A DNA stretch of 22,568 nucleotides from Verrucomicrobiota bacterium (GTDB lineage: Bacteria > Verrucomicrobiota > Verrucomicrobiia > Limisphaerales > J093). The position numbers were made by a program, and so were the translations under genes. Positions 8,954 through 16,219 of this stretch are shown here, in pieces. Under the pieces are notes generated by a model. That model ran no database searches and was not told where the DNA came from. It saw only the letters and a program-made list of their open reading frames with translations. How positions within the stretch are numbered: the first letter of the stretch is position 1; each line of letters begins with the position of its first letter. The stretch spans positions 1-22,568 of the forward strand of contig RFJD01000136.1 in the NCBI GenBank assembly GCA_003695015.1. Reading direction: 5' to 3'.

Positions 8954-10243
8954 TCAGTCCAACCGCACCGTCACCGCCGCGCTGAACATCAGCTCCGGAT
9001 CGCCCCGCCCTGCCAGCGTGTCGGCGAGGTTGCGGATCGTCCGGGGCGGTTTGCCCTTGAACAGCCTGCGATCCCCGGCGCGGATCGTCACCGGCCGGTC
9101 CAAGTCCATCATCCGGTCGTCCAGCAGGACGGTCACGACCGGGTAATCGTCCGTCGTGAGCGTGATCTCCTGTCCATGCCGTTCGGCGATCAGTTCCCGG
9201 CCTGGCTTGGCTTCCTCCGGCGGCACTTCCAGCCAGTAAAACCGCGTGTGGGTGACATCGTCCTGATGCCAGACCACCCGGTCGGGGATCGGGTTGCGGG
9301 TGAACTGTTCCATCCACGGAATGGCCTGCCGGTCCTCGAGGTCCATCCAATGACCCTTGCCCTCGTGCAGCTTCACCAAATGCCGGTAGCCCTCGGGATC
9401 GGCTCGTTGGAGTTCGTCCAGCCGGCGGCCCCATTCGGCGGCGACCTCGTTGCGATGGTAGGCGGCGTCGTCGGCGCCGACCTGAAGGGCGAAGGGCACG
9501 TTGCGCAGGCCCAGCGGCGAGGCGTCGTTGGGATGGCCGGCCATCATGGCGGCGGCGGCCCAGCGATCGGCCATGCGCGGCGCCAATTGGTAAACGCCGT
9601 CCCCGCCGGCCGAGTAGCCGAAGACGTACACGCGATTGGGGTTCACGCCCGCCAGCACAATGAGGTTTTCGATGAGCCGGTCGAAGAAGCGGTCGATGTG
9701 CGCCTGATGCCAGAGGTTCCACGTGTCGGTGGGCGCCCGCGGGGCCAGATAAAAGCCTTCACGCGGCCGGTAGGCGCGGGCCAGGCGGATCTGGTTGCGC
9801 CATTGGGAATCGTTGACCCGCTTCGGCGCCCCCCCGCCGCCATGCAGGCTGAAGAAAAGGCTCCAGCCGTTGGTCGGCGCCCCGCCCGAAGGCGGCAGGA
9901 ATTGCAGCAGCTCGAACTTCATCCGCAACCCGTCCAGCTCGATGACCTTGGCCTGCATCTCGGCCTTGCGGGTCTCGCGGATGAACCGGACGTGATCAGC
10001 CCACAACAGGCGGCGGGCTTCGGCGGCTTCCTCACGCGTCAGCGGCGCCTCCGCCCACGGCGCATTGGTGAGGGCGGGACGCTGGTCCGGCGGTTGGGCC
10101 AACCAAGCCCGCAATTCCTCGAGAGCCGACCCCGCGTGGACGGCCCCGGCCAACCACCCGGCCACAAGGGCGACACCCGCCATCCGCGGCAACCGCCGCC
10201 GGCCGTCAACACGAACGAATCCGGGCGTTCTGGCGCGGTTCAT
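8954..10243 (-). CDS. Exported alpha/beta hydrolase, putative esterase
   Basis: This is a 429-residue predicted serine hydrolase of the alpha/beta fold. The ATG at 10243 is chosen because it gives a signal-like N-terminus (basic region, then MAGVALVAGWLAGAVHAG) and avoids overlapping the upstream gene, although the frame stays open to 10285. The oxyanion-hole region is SLHGGGGAPKR. The nucleophile elbow is VFGYSAGGDG with Ser211. The likely acid is one of the Asp pair in VGADDAAYH (258-259), and the likely His is in HEGKGHWMD (His298). The fold resembles PHB-depolymerase/Esterase-D-like or prolyl-oligopeptidase-like esterases. A helical N-terminal extension (about 40-95) and a C-terminal beta segment (about 340-429, with ITLTTDDYPVVTVLLDD) flank the core. 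The gene starts 13 bases after the Gfo/Idh/MocA gene, so the two are probably co-transcribed. Deacylation of a sugar ester is a guess from context. Confidence 0.85.
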   Translation of the reverse strand: MNRARTPGFVRVDGRRRLPRMAGVALVAGWLAGAVHAGSALEELRAWLAQPPDQRPALTNAPWAEAPLTREEAAEARRLLWADHVRFIRETRKAEMQAKVIELDGLRMKFELLQFLPPSGGAPTNGWSLFFSLHGGGGAPKRVNDSQWRNQIRLARAYRPREGFYLAPRAPTDTWNLWHQAHIDRFFDRLIENLIVLAGVNPNRVYVFGYSAGGDGVYQLAPRMADRWAAAAMMAGHPNDASPLGLRNVPFALQVGADDAAYHRNEVAAEWGRRLDELQRADPEGYRHLVKLHEGKGHWMDLEDRQAIPWMEQFTRNPIPDRVVWHQDDVTHTRFYWLEVPPEEAKPGRELIAERHGQEITLTTDDYPVVTVLLDDRMMDLDRPVTIRAGDRRLFKGKPPRTIRNLADTLAGRGDPELMFSAAVTVRLD

Positions 10244-10256
10244 CGTCGGCTGGCGG

Positions 10257-11558
10257 TCAGAGGCTCCATCCCTGACGATAGACATGGCGGATGAAGGCGT
10301 CGGCTTCGGGGCAATTCCGGGCCCGCAGGTTGGCGGCGTCCCATTCGATCCGCCGGCCGGCCCGGTAGGCCACGTTGCCCAGCAACACCGCTTCAGTCAG
10401 CGCCCCGGAATAGGCGAAATGGCAGGTGGTCGGACCGTCGTTGCGGATGGCCTCGACCCATTCCCGGTGATGGCCGATCGAGTCGGGGATGAACGGTTTG
10501 GGCGGCTCGAACCGGGCAAACTTCTCCTCGGGCAACAGTTGCCGGCGCGTGTAATCCGCCAGCAAACGGCCTTCCTCGCCAATGAACAGGACGCCGCTGC
10601 GGAAGTACTTGCGTTGCTCCTCGGTCAACAGGGCGTCCGGTTTGCGGCCGCCGTGGTACCAGTGGAGCGTCACCGGCGGCAACGCGCCCCGGGCCGGGTA
10701 TTGGTACCGGAGCACCAGCCATGGCGGGGTGGATTCCGGATGCACCGGCGGCCCGTCCACCGGCTCGACCCAATCCGGCGTGGTCAACTGCAGCGCCCAA
10801 TGCGGCAGGTCCATGAAGTGGCAGCCGAAATCCGACAGCGCCCCGCCGCCGAAAGCCCACCAGTTCCGCCAGGCAAACGGCGCGTACTCCGGGCTGTACG
10901 GCCGCCACGGCACCGGCCCCAGCCAGAGGTCCCAGTCCAGGTTCGGCGGCACGGGCGGATGTTCCTTCGGCAGCTCCTTGCCGCCGTAGCTGGCCGCCAC
11001 CCAGACGTGCACTTCGCGCACGGGACCGATGACCCCGCTCCGGATCCACTCCACCACCCGGCGGTAGTTGCTGCCGGCGTGGATCTGGGTGCCGAGCTGG
11101 GTCTTCACCCCCTTCTGCGCCGCCAACACGCGCACCGCCCGGCATTCGGACACGGTGCGGGTCAGCGGCTTTTCGCAATAAACGTGGCACCCCCGACGCA
11201 AGGCCGCCGTCGTCGCCACGGCATGGGTGTGATCCGGCGTGCTCACCACCACCGCGTCGAGCCGTTCCTTTTCCAGCATCTCGCGGAAGTCCCGATAAGC
11301 CTTCGCGCCGGGATGCTTCGCCAAGGCGGCCTGCAGGAAGTTCGCATCCACGTCGCACAAGGCGCGCACTTCGACCGCCTCCTTCAGGGAGGCGACGGCC
11401 TGCAGGTTGGCGGCGGCGCGGTTGGCGGTGCCGACAAATCCGACCGCGAGGCGTTCGTTGGGCGAACCGGCCCAAAGGCCGACCCGAGGCGCGCAACCCA
11501 GCCCGAGCACGGCGGAGGTTCGGAGGAGAAACCGACGACGGGACAACGTGTGCATCAT
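10257..11558 (-). CDS. Tat-exported Gfo/Idh/MocA family oxidoreductase with altered nucleotide loop
   Basis: This 433-residue protein belongs to the NAD(P)-dependent sugar oxidoreductase family. A twin-arginine signal is at the N-terminus (SRRRFLLRTSAVLGL). The Rossmann domain follows, with LCDVDANF at the second strand, VVVSTPDHTHAV, and the family Glu-Lys-Pro in CHVYCEKPL (129-131). The C-terminal domain has PPVPPNLDWDLWLGPVPW, also seen in the 16220-17590 homologue, and SDFGCHFMD with the presumed active-site His. Unusually, the dinucleotide loop reads GTANRAA (43-49), whereas the other two homologues have GVRGRGG and GVGSRGG; loss of glycines could weaken or alter cofactor binding. The start is one of two adjacent ATG codons (11558 or 11555). 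It is the first gene of a likely two-gene unit with the alpha/beta hydrolase. The substrate is unknown. Confidence 0.92.
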   Translation of the reverse strand: MMHTLSRRRFLLRTSAVLGLGCAPRVGLWAGSPNERLAVGFVGTANRAAANLQAVASLKEAVEVRALCDVDANFLQAALAKHPGAKAYRDFREMLEKERLDAVVVSTPDHTHAVATTAALRRGCHVYCEKPLTRTVSECRAVRVLAAQKGVKTQLGTQIHAGSNYRRVVEWIRSGVIGPVREVHVWVAASYGGKELPKEHPPVPPNLDWDLWLGPVPWRPYSPEYAPFAWRNWWAFGGGALSDFGCHFMDLPHWALQLTTPDWVEPVDGPPVHPESTPPWLVLRYQYPARGALPPVTLHWYHGGRKPDALLTEEQRKYFRSGVLFIGEEGRLLADYTRRQLLPEEKFARFEPPKPFIPDSIGHHREWVEAIRNDGPTTCHFAYSGALTEAVLLGNVAYRAGRRIEWDAANLRARNCPEADAFIRHVYRQGWSL

Positions 11559-11616
11559 GGGCCCCAGTCAACGCGCCGGGCCCGGCGCCTGTCCAGCCCA
11601 AAGACCGCCAAAGCGA

Positions 11617-11646
11617 AAGCCCCGCGGCGGGATGTCCGCGGGGCTT
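11617..11646 (-). terminator. Intrinsic terminator after the Gfo/Idh/MocA gene at 11676-13184
   Basis: A perfect 11-base-pair stem (AAGCCCCGCGG / CCGCGGGGCTT) encloses an eight-base loop. It begins 30 bases after the stop of the leftward gene and, read leftward, is followed by TCGCTTTGG. The T-run is short, so termination may be partial. It separates that gene from the next leftward unit, whose start codon is at 11558. Confidence 0.65.
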
Positions 11647-11675
11647 GATCGAGCACCACAGTGGGCGGACAGGGC

Positions 11676-13184
11676 TCAGACCTTGTCGGCCGTCGGACAG
11701 ACGAACCCGGCCCGGTAGGTCCGGGTCACCATCGCCGTGGCCTCAGGCGAGTTCGGGAAGATCTCCTTCTCCGGATCGAACTCGAGGAAGGGCCCCATCG
11801 AGATCGGGTACTTCTTCAAGTCCACGCCGTTGTCGGTCAGGTGCCGCAACGTGCGGCGCAGGGTGGCGATGTTGTCGTCGTGGCTCTTGACCTTGGCCAG
11901 GATCTCCTCGGCCTGCTTGGGCGAGACTTTGTTCTTCTCCCCGAGGTAGTAGGAGATGTTGGCCAGGTGGGCAATGGCCGCCGAAAGGTGCCCCTCGCGG
12001 GCGTCGGAGTGGAGGAGCTTCGGGTCGCGGGCAATGCAGGCGTCGATGAAGTTGCCGAAGTGATCGCCGCCGCCCTTGAACTCCTTGATGACCTTCATGT
12101 CCAGGTCATAGGCGGTGCAGTGGGTGTAGGTGCGCTGCACCAGATAGCCCTCCGAACCGTAGAAGACCACGCCGATCTTGTTGCCGCGGGTGCTCTGGAA
12201 GAGCTTGTTGAGCTCCTCGTCGGCGGAATTGTCCACGGAAAGGCCGCGGGTTTCGAAGACCAGGGTCTTGTCGCCGTAGTCGTAGATGCCGACCTCGGTG
12301 TTGGCCGTGTCGCCCGCATCCACGTAGTTGTCGTCCTTGCGTTCGGCCTGGTAGCCAAGACGGCCGCCGTAGGCAATGACGCTGCGCGGGTGGGTGTTGA
12401 CGCCCAAGCCCCAGCGGGCGATGTCGGCCTGGTGGGGGCCTTGGTTGCCGGAATCGCCGTTGCCGTAAAGCCGCTGCCAGTGCCAGTCGTAGTGGAACCG
12501 CGGGCGGGTCAACCGCGGGGTGGTAAACGGCGCGGGACCGGACCAGAGGCTGAAGTCCACCTCCGGCGGAATGGGGTAGTCGCCCAAGGGCCCGATGGAG
12601 GGGCGCCGCTTGTAGCAGAGGCCGCGGGCGAGTTTGACCTCGCCGATGCCGCCGGCATGCAGCCAGGCGATGGCCTCGATGATGGCGGGATTGGACCGGC
12701 ACTGCGTGCCGACCTGACAGATCCGGCCGTACTTCTTCGCCGCCGCCACCAGCGCCGCGCCCTCGGCGATTTCGTGGGAGATCGGCTTCTCGATGTAGCA
12801 ATCCAACCCGGCCTGCATGGCCCAGATGCCCGCCAGAGCGTGCCAGTGGTTGGGCGTGGCCGTGCTCATGATGTCCACGTCCTTCGAGGCAAAGGCCTCC
12901 CGCATGTCGCGCACCACTTTCGGCGCGCGACCCTGTTTCTTGGCGACCTGTTCCCGCCGCTGGGCGGCGACCTTCTCGTCCACCTCGACGATGAAGCGCA
13001 CTTCGGTGCGTTTGTCCCGCACAAAGGCATCGAGGTGACTGCCACCCCGGCCGCGGACGCCCACGACCGCGACGCCGAGGATCGAGTTGGGCGAGGCGGA
13101 GCGGAGGATGGCGGGCATGGCCACGGCGCCCGCGCCAGCCAGAACGGAGGTTCCCAGGAATCGACGACGATTGATGTTTCTCAT
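11676..13184 (-). CDS. Tat-exported Gfo/Idh/MocA family oxidoreductase
   Basis: This is a 502-residue NAD(P)-dependent sugar oxidoreductase family protein with a twin-arginine signal (INRRRFLGTSVLAGAGAVAMP). The ATG at 13184 is chosen because the Tat signal begins there; the open frame extends upstream without meaningful sequence. The Rossmann loop is VAVVGVRGRGGSH (42-48), followed by FIVEVDEK, ATPNHWHAL and the Glu-Lys-Pro of CYIEKPISHE (132-134). The C-terminal domain has GNQGPHQADIARWGLG, where Asn-Gln-x-x-His-x-x-Asp is typical of this exported subgroup. It also has GDHFGNFIDACIARD. The long C-terminal tail (SMGPFLEFDPEKEIFPNS) is also typical of PVC-bacterial members. It is probably a single-gene unit with its own terminator at 11617-11646. 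The upstream gap of 312 bases allows an independent promoter. The substrate is not readable; a sugar or sugar-derived metabolite is likely. Confidence 0.93.
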   Translation of the reverse strand: MRNINRRRFLGTSVLAGAGAVAMPAILRSASPNSILGVAVVGVRGRGGSHLDAFVRDKRTEVRFIVEVDEKVAAQRREQVAKKQGRAPKVVRDMREAFASKDVDIMSTATPNHWHALAGIWAMQAGLDCYIEKPISHEIAEGAALVAAAKKYGRICQVGTQCRSNPAIIEAIAWLHAGGIGEVKLARGLCYKRRPSIGPLGDYPIPPEVDFSLWSGPAPFTTPRLTRPRFHYDWHWQRLYGNGDSGNQGPHQADIARWGLGVNTHPRSVIAYGGRLGYQAERKDDNYVDAGDTANTEVGIYDYGDKTLVFETRGLSVDNSADEELNKLFQSTRGNKIGVVFYGSEGYLVQRTYTHCTAYDLDMKVIKEFKGGGDHFGNFIDACIARDPKLLHSDAREGHLSAAIAHLANISYYLGEKNKVSPKQAEEILAKVKSHDDNIATLRRTLRHLTDNGVDLKKYPISMGPFLEFDPEKEIFPNSPEATAMVTRTYRAGFVCPTADKV

Positions 13185-13496
13185 GGTGTTGCCTGCTTCT
13201 TGCTTCGGTTCCATCGCCCGGCGCCAGCCACCGCCCGGTTCCTGCTCGCGAAAACCGTTTTTCGCCGCGGACACCCGGCAGCAGCCCGGCCGATCCGGCT
13301 CGATGGGCTTGTTCTGGAGCGAGGCTAGCCGGTCCGGCCCATGCTGGCGAGAGGAAACCTCCGGCCGAGGACGCCCCATGCATCCTTCAGCGACACTCCG
13401 CGATCTGCCACCAAACAAAAAACCCGCCGGGCTTCATGTCCCGGCGGGCTTGGACTGACCCCTTGGGGTTGAGGGGGGCGGGGGTTGGATAAACGC
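13185..13496. other. Intergenic region between metal-binding gene and Gfo/Idh/MocA gene
   Basis: The 312 bases contain the terminator of the metal-binding gene at 13414-13450 and the upstream region of the leftward Gfo/Idh/MocA gene. A seven-base-pair inverted repeat (GCGAAAA, loop CCGT, TTTTCGC at 13248-13265) lies about 65-80 bases before that gene's ATG and could be an operator or leader hairpin. I see no good -35/-10 pair and no small gene. Confidence 0.35.
13414..13450 (-). terminator. Intrinsic terminator of the double HMA-domain gene
   Basis: A nine-base-pair GC stem (CCCGCCGGG / CCCGGCGGG) with an eight-base loop is followed, in the leftward direction, by TTTTTTGTTTGG. It starts about 47 bases after the stop codon of the HMA protein gene. 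Stem, loop size and T-tract are all as expected for a factor-independent terminator acting on the minus strand. Confidence 0.85.
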
Positions 13497-14132
13497 CTAT
13501 GGCGCCACCTTGAAGCCGCTGGACTCGATGGCGGCCAGAATCTTCCGGCTGTCCACCTTCCGCGGATCGAAGGTGATCACCGCCTTCTTGCTCTGGTGGC
13601 AGACTTCTTCCTTCTGCACGCCCGGCAGCGAGGCCACGGCCTTGGCGACCTTCGCGGAGCACGCGTTGCAGTGCATGCCTTCGACGGAGACTTGGATGGT
13701 CTCGGCCTTGACCTTGAACCCGGCCTTCTCGATGGCGGCCACGAGCTGGCGGTCCTCCACCTTGGTCGGATCGAAGGCCACCTTGGCGACCTTGGACTTC
13801 GAGCAGGCGCTGGGGGACTTGACACCCTCGATGGCGCCGAGCGCCTTGGCCACCTTGCTTTCGCAGGCGGAGCAAGCCATGCCCTCGACCTGGTAGGTGG
13901 CCTGGATCAGGCGCGGCTTGGCGGTCGTGGCCGCCACCTTGCCGCTCACCGGGCATACGCCGGCGGCGGTGGTCCGGACGGCCTTGTCGGCCGGGCAACA
14001 GGCGCCCGCCTTGGTGTCGCAGGCGGAAGCCGCGGAGGCCGGACAGGCGCTCTTGGTGTCATCGGCATGGAAGGTCAATGGCAGCGCCACCAAGGCGGCG
14101 GCGATCGGGAGGAACTTGAGGTTTCGCTTCAT
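13497..14132 (-). CDS. Exported protein with two heavy-metal-associated (HMA) domains
   Basis: This 211-residue protein probably binds soft metal ions (copper, mercury or similar) outside the cytoplasm. A signal peptide covers residues 1-23 (MKRNLKFLPIAAALVALPLTFHA). A Cys-rich segment follows (Cys30, 38, 45, 46, 60), ending with CPVSGK. Two ferredoxin-like HMA domains come next, with metal sites GMACSAC (Cys87, Cys90) and GMHCNAC (Cys155, Cys158). Each domain has a third Cys at the equivalent place (Cys110, Cys178), so every cysteine of the repeat is spaced by exactly 68 residues, pointing to internal duplication. MerP and CopZ-type proteins usually have one HMA domain of about 70 residues, so this is a double, extended form. 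No metal ATPase, mer or cop gene is nearby. It stands as its own unit with an AT-rich upstream region and a strong terminator. Which metal it binds is unknown. Confidence 0.92.
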   Translation of the reverse strand: MKRNLKFLPIAAALVALPLTFHADDTKSACPASAASACDTKAGACCPADKAVRTTAAGVCPVSGKVAATTAKPRLIQATYQVEGMACSACESKVAKALGAIEGVKSPSACSKSKVAKVAFDPTKVEDRQLVAAIEKAGFKVKAETIQVSVEGMHCNACSAKVAKAVASLPGVQKEEVCHQSKKAVITFDPRKVDSRKILAAIESSGFKVAP

Positions 14133-14229
14133 GGGATTCGGATGCTTTCGGTTGCTGTGTGAACCACGGTTTTGTGTTTCAGCGATGATAAGACTAACCT
14201 TTCTTGCTCCTTATTCCACAACTTTTGCG
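14133..14229 (-). promoter_or_regulatory. AT-rich upstream region of the HMA-domain gene
   Basis: This stretch is clearly richer in A and T than its surroundings. Read leftward it contains TTGTGG (14216-14221) and, 17-19 bases later, GTTAGT/TAGTCT, a weak sigma70-like pair. The putative promoter lies about 60-90 bases before the ATG, leaving a leader of roughly 50 bases. No known metal-regulator operator is recognised. Confidence 0.3.
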
Positions 14230-14253
14230 AAAAAACTCCCGCCCCGCCGGGAA
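14230..14253 (-). terminator. Probable intrinsic terminator of the L,D-transpeptidase/YaeQ unit
   Basis: Read leftward, TCCCG, a six-base loop GCGGGG and CGGGA form a short GC stem, with one extra wobble pair, directly followed by G and six T residues (the A-run at 14230-14235 on the plus strand). It lies about 45-65 bases after the YaeQ-like stop codon. The stem is short but the T-tract is clean. Confidence 0.55.
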
Positions 14254-14296
14254 GGTCCCCCGCTCCGCCGCCCGGCGCCCGGCCCGGCCGGCGGGC

Positions 14297-14845
14297 TCAA
14301 TCCGGCCAACTCCGGAAACCAAGCTGATGCCAGAGACCGTTGAGCTCGAACTCGATCGACGGCGGTTCCCGACGCCGGCCCAGCCAGCAGAAGAGGTTGT
14401 CCGGCCGGATCCCGGCCAGCAGCTCCGCCATGTCGCGGCCATGGAAACCGATCACCCGCAGGGACTTCGCCAGGGGCGGGTCCACCGCCGCTTCCTCCCA
14501 GAGAAGCCGGGCCTCCCGCTCGGAGGATTTCAACACCCGCAGCGGGATGCCGCCGGTGGCCCGGACCACGCGCCGGAGCTTGGCGACCCGGCAGTCGCCG
14601 CACTCGACCCAGAGTTCCGGCCGGCCCGCGGCGTCACAGGCCAGGAGGTCGGGCCGGTACCGCAGGCCCGGAATCGGCCGGGGCGGTTCCAAGCGGAGAC
14701 CGGGGCGGTGAAACATGAACCAGCCCAACAGCTTCAGAACCAAGTGCGCCGGCGTCTCGGTGTCGCGCCCCAACAGGGTCACCTGCGGCGGCAGGTCCGG
14801 GAGGCGCGGCACGCTTTCGAGGCGGAAACGGAGGCGGGGTCCCAT
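14297..14845 (-). CDS. YaeQ-like protein (PD-(D/E)XK nuclease fold)
   Basis: This 182-residue cytoplasmic protein resembles the YaeQ family, whose structures show a PD-(D/E)XK nuclease-like fold and whose role is not settled. Matching features are an N-terminal beta segment, ETPAHLVLKLLGWFMFH (Glu30 onward, like ETDERM...RLL in YaeQ), RPDLLACDAAGRPELWVECG (Asp66, Glu81), and CRVAKLRRVVRATGGIPLRVL, which parallels the family's DEKRLRKA region. The last part (YaeQ C-terminal beta hairpin) is less conserved. The gene begins 22 bases after the L,D-transpeptidase stop, so the two are likely translated from one message. The assignment rests on motif resemblance only; another restriction-endonuclease-like family is possible. 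Confidence 0.72.
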   Translation of the reverse strand: MGPRLRFRLESVPRLPDLPPQVTLLGRDTETPAHLVLKLLGWFMFHRPGLRLEPPRPIPGLRYRPDLLACDAAGRPELWVECGDCRVAKLRRVVRATGGIPLRVLKSSEREARLLWEEAAVDPPLAKSLRVIGFHGRDMAELLAGIRPDNLFCWLGRRREPPSIEFELNGLWHQLGFRSWPD

Positions 14846-14867
14846 GGGAACGAGGCCCGGGGCCGGT

Positions 14868-16109
14868 TCATGGTTCGATGTCCACCGGGATGCCGGGACG
14901 GACCAACCGGCTCAGCCAGACGACGTCCCAGTTGGCCAGCCGGAAACAGCCGTGGGATTCGGTGCGACCGACGTTTTCCGGGACGGGCGTGCCGTGGATG
15001 CCGTAGCCCGGACGGGAAAGGCCGATCCACGCCAGGCCGACGGGATTGTTCGGACCGGGCGGGACGACGAGCCGGCGGCCCAGGCGGCGGCCCTCGGCGG
15101 ATTCCGGGTAAATGGCCGGATCGAAGGTGTAGTTGGGATTGGGGATGACGACCTGGACTTCAAGCCGGCCGACCGGGCGTTTTTCGACGCGCCGGGCAAT
15201 GCTGCAGGGCAGACTGGCCATCAGACGGCCCGCGGCATCGTAGGCCAGCAGGCGCCGCTGATGCAGCAGGATGCGCAGGGCGGCCACCGGTGTGTTGTTG
15301 GTGGGGTCCACGCGGCGCGGCACTTGCACGGTGTCACCGGGACCCAACCGCTGCCAGTCGATCTCCGGATTGAGCCGCTCCACGAACCGCTGGCTGGCGC
15401 GGTGTTTCTCCGCGATCAGCTCCAGCAGCGTTTCGTAGTCGAGCCGCTCCTGCTGCGACTTGCCCAGCCACGTGGGGCTGATGGGCGTCAGCCGGGCCAC
15501 GTCGTCCGAGGTCACCACGTAGGTCCCCAGCGCCGGCGCCTCGATCAACAACCGGGCCCGTGTGTCGGCGTCCAGACGACCGGTCACGGGCAGGCCGGAC
15601 TTTTCCTGAAAAGCGGCCAGCGCGGCGGCCGTTTGTTCGCCGAAGAGCCCGTCGATCGGCCCCGGCGAGAATCCGTGTCGGATCAGGACAAGCTGGGCTT
15701 CGAGCACGTCCCGCACCGGTCGCGGATAACCGGCCACCATGGCGGGCGCCGGCGGAACGTAATCCAGACCGGGCGCCCGGACGCGACCGCCCGCCGGCCC
15801 GCCGGTGGCGGGGGTGGCGGGGGCGGCGGCCTCGGGCTCGGGCGTGACCGGGGAGTTCGAGGCGGGTGGAGGAGGCGCGGGCGTCGGCTCGGAAGATCGG
15901 GCCGGCGGCGGACTTTCCGGCATCAGCGGCGGCGGTTCGATCAGCCAGCCCTGCCGCCGGACCCATTCCGGCCCCCATCCCTGCACCAGCCCCAGCCAGG
16001 CCACCACGCCGAAGATCAGGCCGATCGCCAGCACACACCCGCCGCCGCCGTGGTCGGATCCACGGCGGGCGGCGGGGCGGAAGCGTCTGCCTGCCTTGCG
16101 CGGCGCCAC
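14868..16109 (-). CDS. Membrane-anchored L,D-transpeptidase with peptidoglycan-binding domain
   Basis: This 413-residue enzyme of the YkuD/ErfK family would form 3-3 peptidoglycan crosslinks or attach proteins to the wall. A GTG at 16109 is the likely start. A basic cytoplasmic tail is followed by one membrane segment (about 25-44) and a Pro/Ala-rich periplasmic linker (about 58-125). A PG_binding_1 domain spans about 135-190 (LIRHGFSPGPIDGLFGEQT, AAFQEKSGLPVTGRLD). A LysM-like segment follows at about 195-265 (LNPEIDWQRLGPGDTVQVP). The catalytic domain (about 275-413) has GYGIHGTPVPENVG and the signature SHGCFRLANWD, with His372, His386 and nucleophile Cys388. It is the first gene of a two-gene unit with the YaeQ-like gene. 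The domain order is normal for the family, and all catalytic residues are present. Confidence 0.94.
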   Translation of the reverse strand: MAPRKAGRRFRPAARRGSDHGGGGCVLAIGLIFGVVAWLGLVQGWGPEWVRRQGWLIEPPPLMPESPPPARSSEPTPAPPPPASNSPVTPEPEAAAPATPATGGPAGGRVRAPGLDYVPPAPAMVAGYPRPVRDVLEAQLVLIRHGFSPGPIDGLFGEQTAAALAAFQEKSGLPVTGRLDADTRARLLIEAPALGTYVVTSDDVARLTPISPTWLGKSQQERLDYETLLELIAEKHRASQRFVERLNPEIDWQRLGPGDTVQVPRRVDPTNNTPVAALRILLHQRRLLAYDAAGRLMASLPCSIARRVEKRPVGRLEVQVVIPNPNYTFDPAIYPESAEGRRLGRRLVVPPGPNNPVGLAWIGLSRPGYGIHGTPVPENVGRTESHGCFRLANWDVVWLSRLVRPGIPVDIEP

Positions 16110-16219
16110 GGCGGCCAGTTAGCCACAACGCGGCCGGCCGACCAAGCAGGCAACGTCCGAGTGATCGGCAACCCGCAGCAGCCCCGGCCGGAGGCCACGG
16201 CGAAGCCGCCGCTCCGTCC

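Noticed and set aside
11661..13328. A 555-codon plus-strand frame opposite a Gfo/Idh/MocA gene
   Set aside because: The minus-strand gene has a Tat signal and full family motifs. The plus-strand product is a Val/Gly/Asp-rich antisense shadow with no domain.
13497..14132. Mercury or copper resistance operon
   Set aside because: Only the HMA-domain protein is present. No metal ATPase, reductase, chaperone partner or MerR/CueR-type regulator is seen within the window.
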